Part shown: positions 63,580-64,000 of the stretch, piece by piece
Layout: each line of letters begins with the position of its first letter
How positions within the stretch are numbered: the first letter of the stretch is position 1
NCBI RefSeq assembly: GCF_003935425.1
Contig: NZ_RHQN01000003.1
Span: forward strand, 434,001-498,000
Reading direction: 5' to 3'
From: Pseudomonas sp. v388
Lineage (GTDB): Bacteria > Pseudomonadota > Gammaproteobacteria > Pseudomonadales > Pseudomonadaceae
Length of the DNA: 64,000 nt
The notes under the pieces: generated by a model
The model's database searches: none
Told to the model about the DNA's origin: nothing
The model's input: the letters and a program-made list of their open reading frames with translations, nothing else
Made by a program: the position numbers and the translations under genes

Positions 63580-64000
63580 CTAACGCTTGTGGCCTGTGTC
63601 CAGCTTACGTTCCAAATGCATGGAATAGCGGGACATACCGAAACAGAAGATCCAGAACACCAGGGCTGCGAAGACATAGCCCTCGGTAGCCATACCCAGC
63701 CATGAAGGGTCGGCAGTGGCCTGCTTGACGCTGTTGAGCAGGTCGAACAAACCAATGATGATCACCAGGCTGGTGTCTTTGAACAGGGCAATGAAGGTGT
63801 TGACGATGCCGGGAATGACCATCTTCAACGCCTGGGGCAGAATCACCAGGCCCATGCTGCGCCAGTAACCCAGGCCCATCGCGGCCGCCGCTTCGTACTG
63901 GCCTTTGGGGATGGCCTGCATACCGCCGCGCACCACTTCGGCGATGTACGCCGACTGGAACAGGATGACGCCGATCAAGGCCCGCAGCAGTTTGTCGAAG
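63580..64000 (-). CDS. aapM: Amino-acid ABC transporter permease, C-terminal part (cut by window edge)
   Basis: Only the last 140 codons are in the window; the frame runs off its right end. They carry the EAA-type loop [18 protein letters not shown] and hydrophobic helices ([15 protein letters not shown]), typical of the HisMQ family. With aapP downstream the set resembles aapJQMP. The start is not visible. Confidence 0.87.
   Translation of the reverse strand, partial: FDKLLRALIGVILFQSAYIAEVVRGGMQAIPKGQYEAAAAMGLGYWRSMGLVILPQALKMVIPGIVNTFIALFKDTSLVIIIGLFDLLNSVKQATADPSWLGMATEGYVFAALVFWIFCFGMSRYSMHLERKLDTGHKR

Overview
The window comes from a Pseudomonas chromosome. The reasons are the protein sequences, the high-GC coding bias, the contiguous Entner-Doudoroff and glucose-uptake block (edd-glk-gltR-gtrS-gtsABCD-oprB, hexR, zwf-pgl-eda, gap), the gcv-csp-lptGF-pepA-holC-valS-rlmF-HU block, and the many copies of the Pseudomonas REP element (core like GTAGGAGCGAGCTTGCTCGC). 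A fluorescent or plant-associated species (P. syringae / P. viridiflava / P. fluorescens range) is likely, but the species cannot be fixed by eye. Both ends cut through genes: cyoB on the left and an amino-acid ABC permease on the right. I saw no rRNA, tRNA, CRISPR array, prophage or insertion sequence.

Layout. 1-2.1 kb: start of the cyo quinol-oxidase operon and dsbB. 2.6-5.1 kb: a CheV chemotaxis coupling protein behind a sigma-28-type promoter, then three small conserved genes. 5.1-11.9 kb: a six-gene chaperone-usher fimbrial cluster on the minus strand, whose most upstream subunit gene carries an in-frame REP insertion. 12.1-20.0 kb: an RND efflux pair, an OmpR/histidine-kinase pair and a membrane diguanylate cyclase. 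20.1-21.0 kb: two small conserved genes.

21.2-39.1 kb is the glucose island. OprB brings sugar across the outer membrane and GtsABCD across the inner one. Glk phosphorylates it, Zwf and Pgl make 6-phosphogluconate, Edd and Eda split it to pyruvate and glyceraldehyde-3-phosphate, and Gap continues to central metabolism. Two regulators are encoded inside: the repressor HexR, with dyads at the hexR/zwf and edd/gap divergent promoters, and the GtrS-GltR two-component system. A-rich Crc/Hfq-type motifs lie in the leaders of oprB, gtsA and gltR. A tandem REP array with a 132-133 bp period separates the convergent hexR and mutarotase genes.

39.3-46.6 kb: two small genes and a glycine-cleavage locus. 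A TyrR-like sigma-54 activator of the GcsR type is followed by three operator-like dyads and a -24/-12 promoter in front of gcvH-gcvP. gcvT follows after a REP pair, where other pseudomonads carry sdaA (and glyA2). 47.0-59.3 kb is housekeeping: cold-shock protein, RDD protein, lptF-lptG, pepA-holC, valS, rlmF, an HU protein, ndpA and a membrane-anchored glutaredoxin. 59.5-64 kb: GST-like protein, GIY-YIG protein, SnoaL-like protein, a CynX-type MFS transporter and the end of an aap-type amino-acid ABC operon.

No wholly new multi-gene system stands out. The most informative signals are regulatory or repeat-based: the gcv operator set, an unexplained TATATATAG plus dyad element (two copies before cheV and a diverged one before the cyclase), the REP array, the REP-interrupted fimbrial gene, and TTTCCTA heptads before the fimbrial genes.
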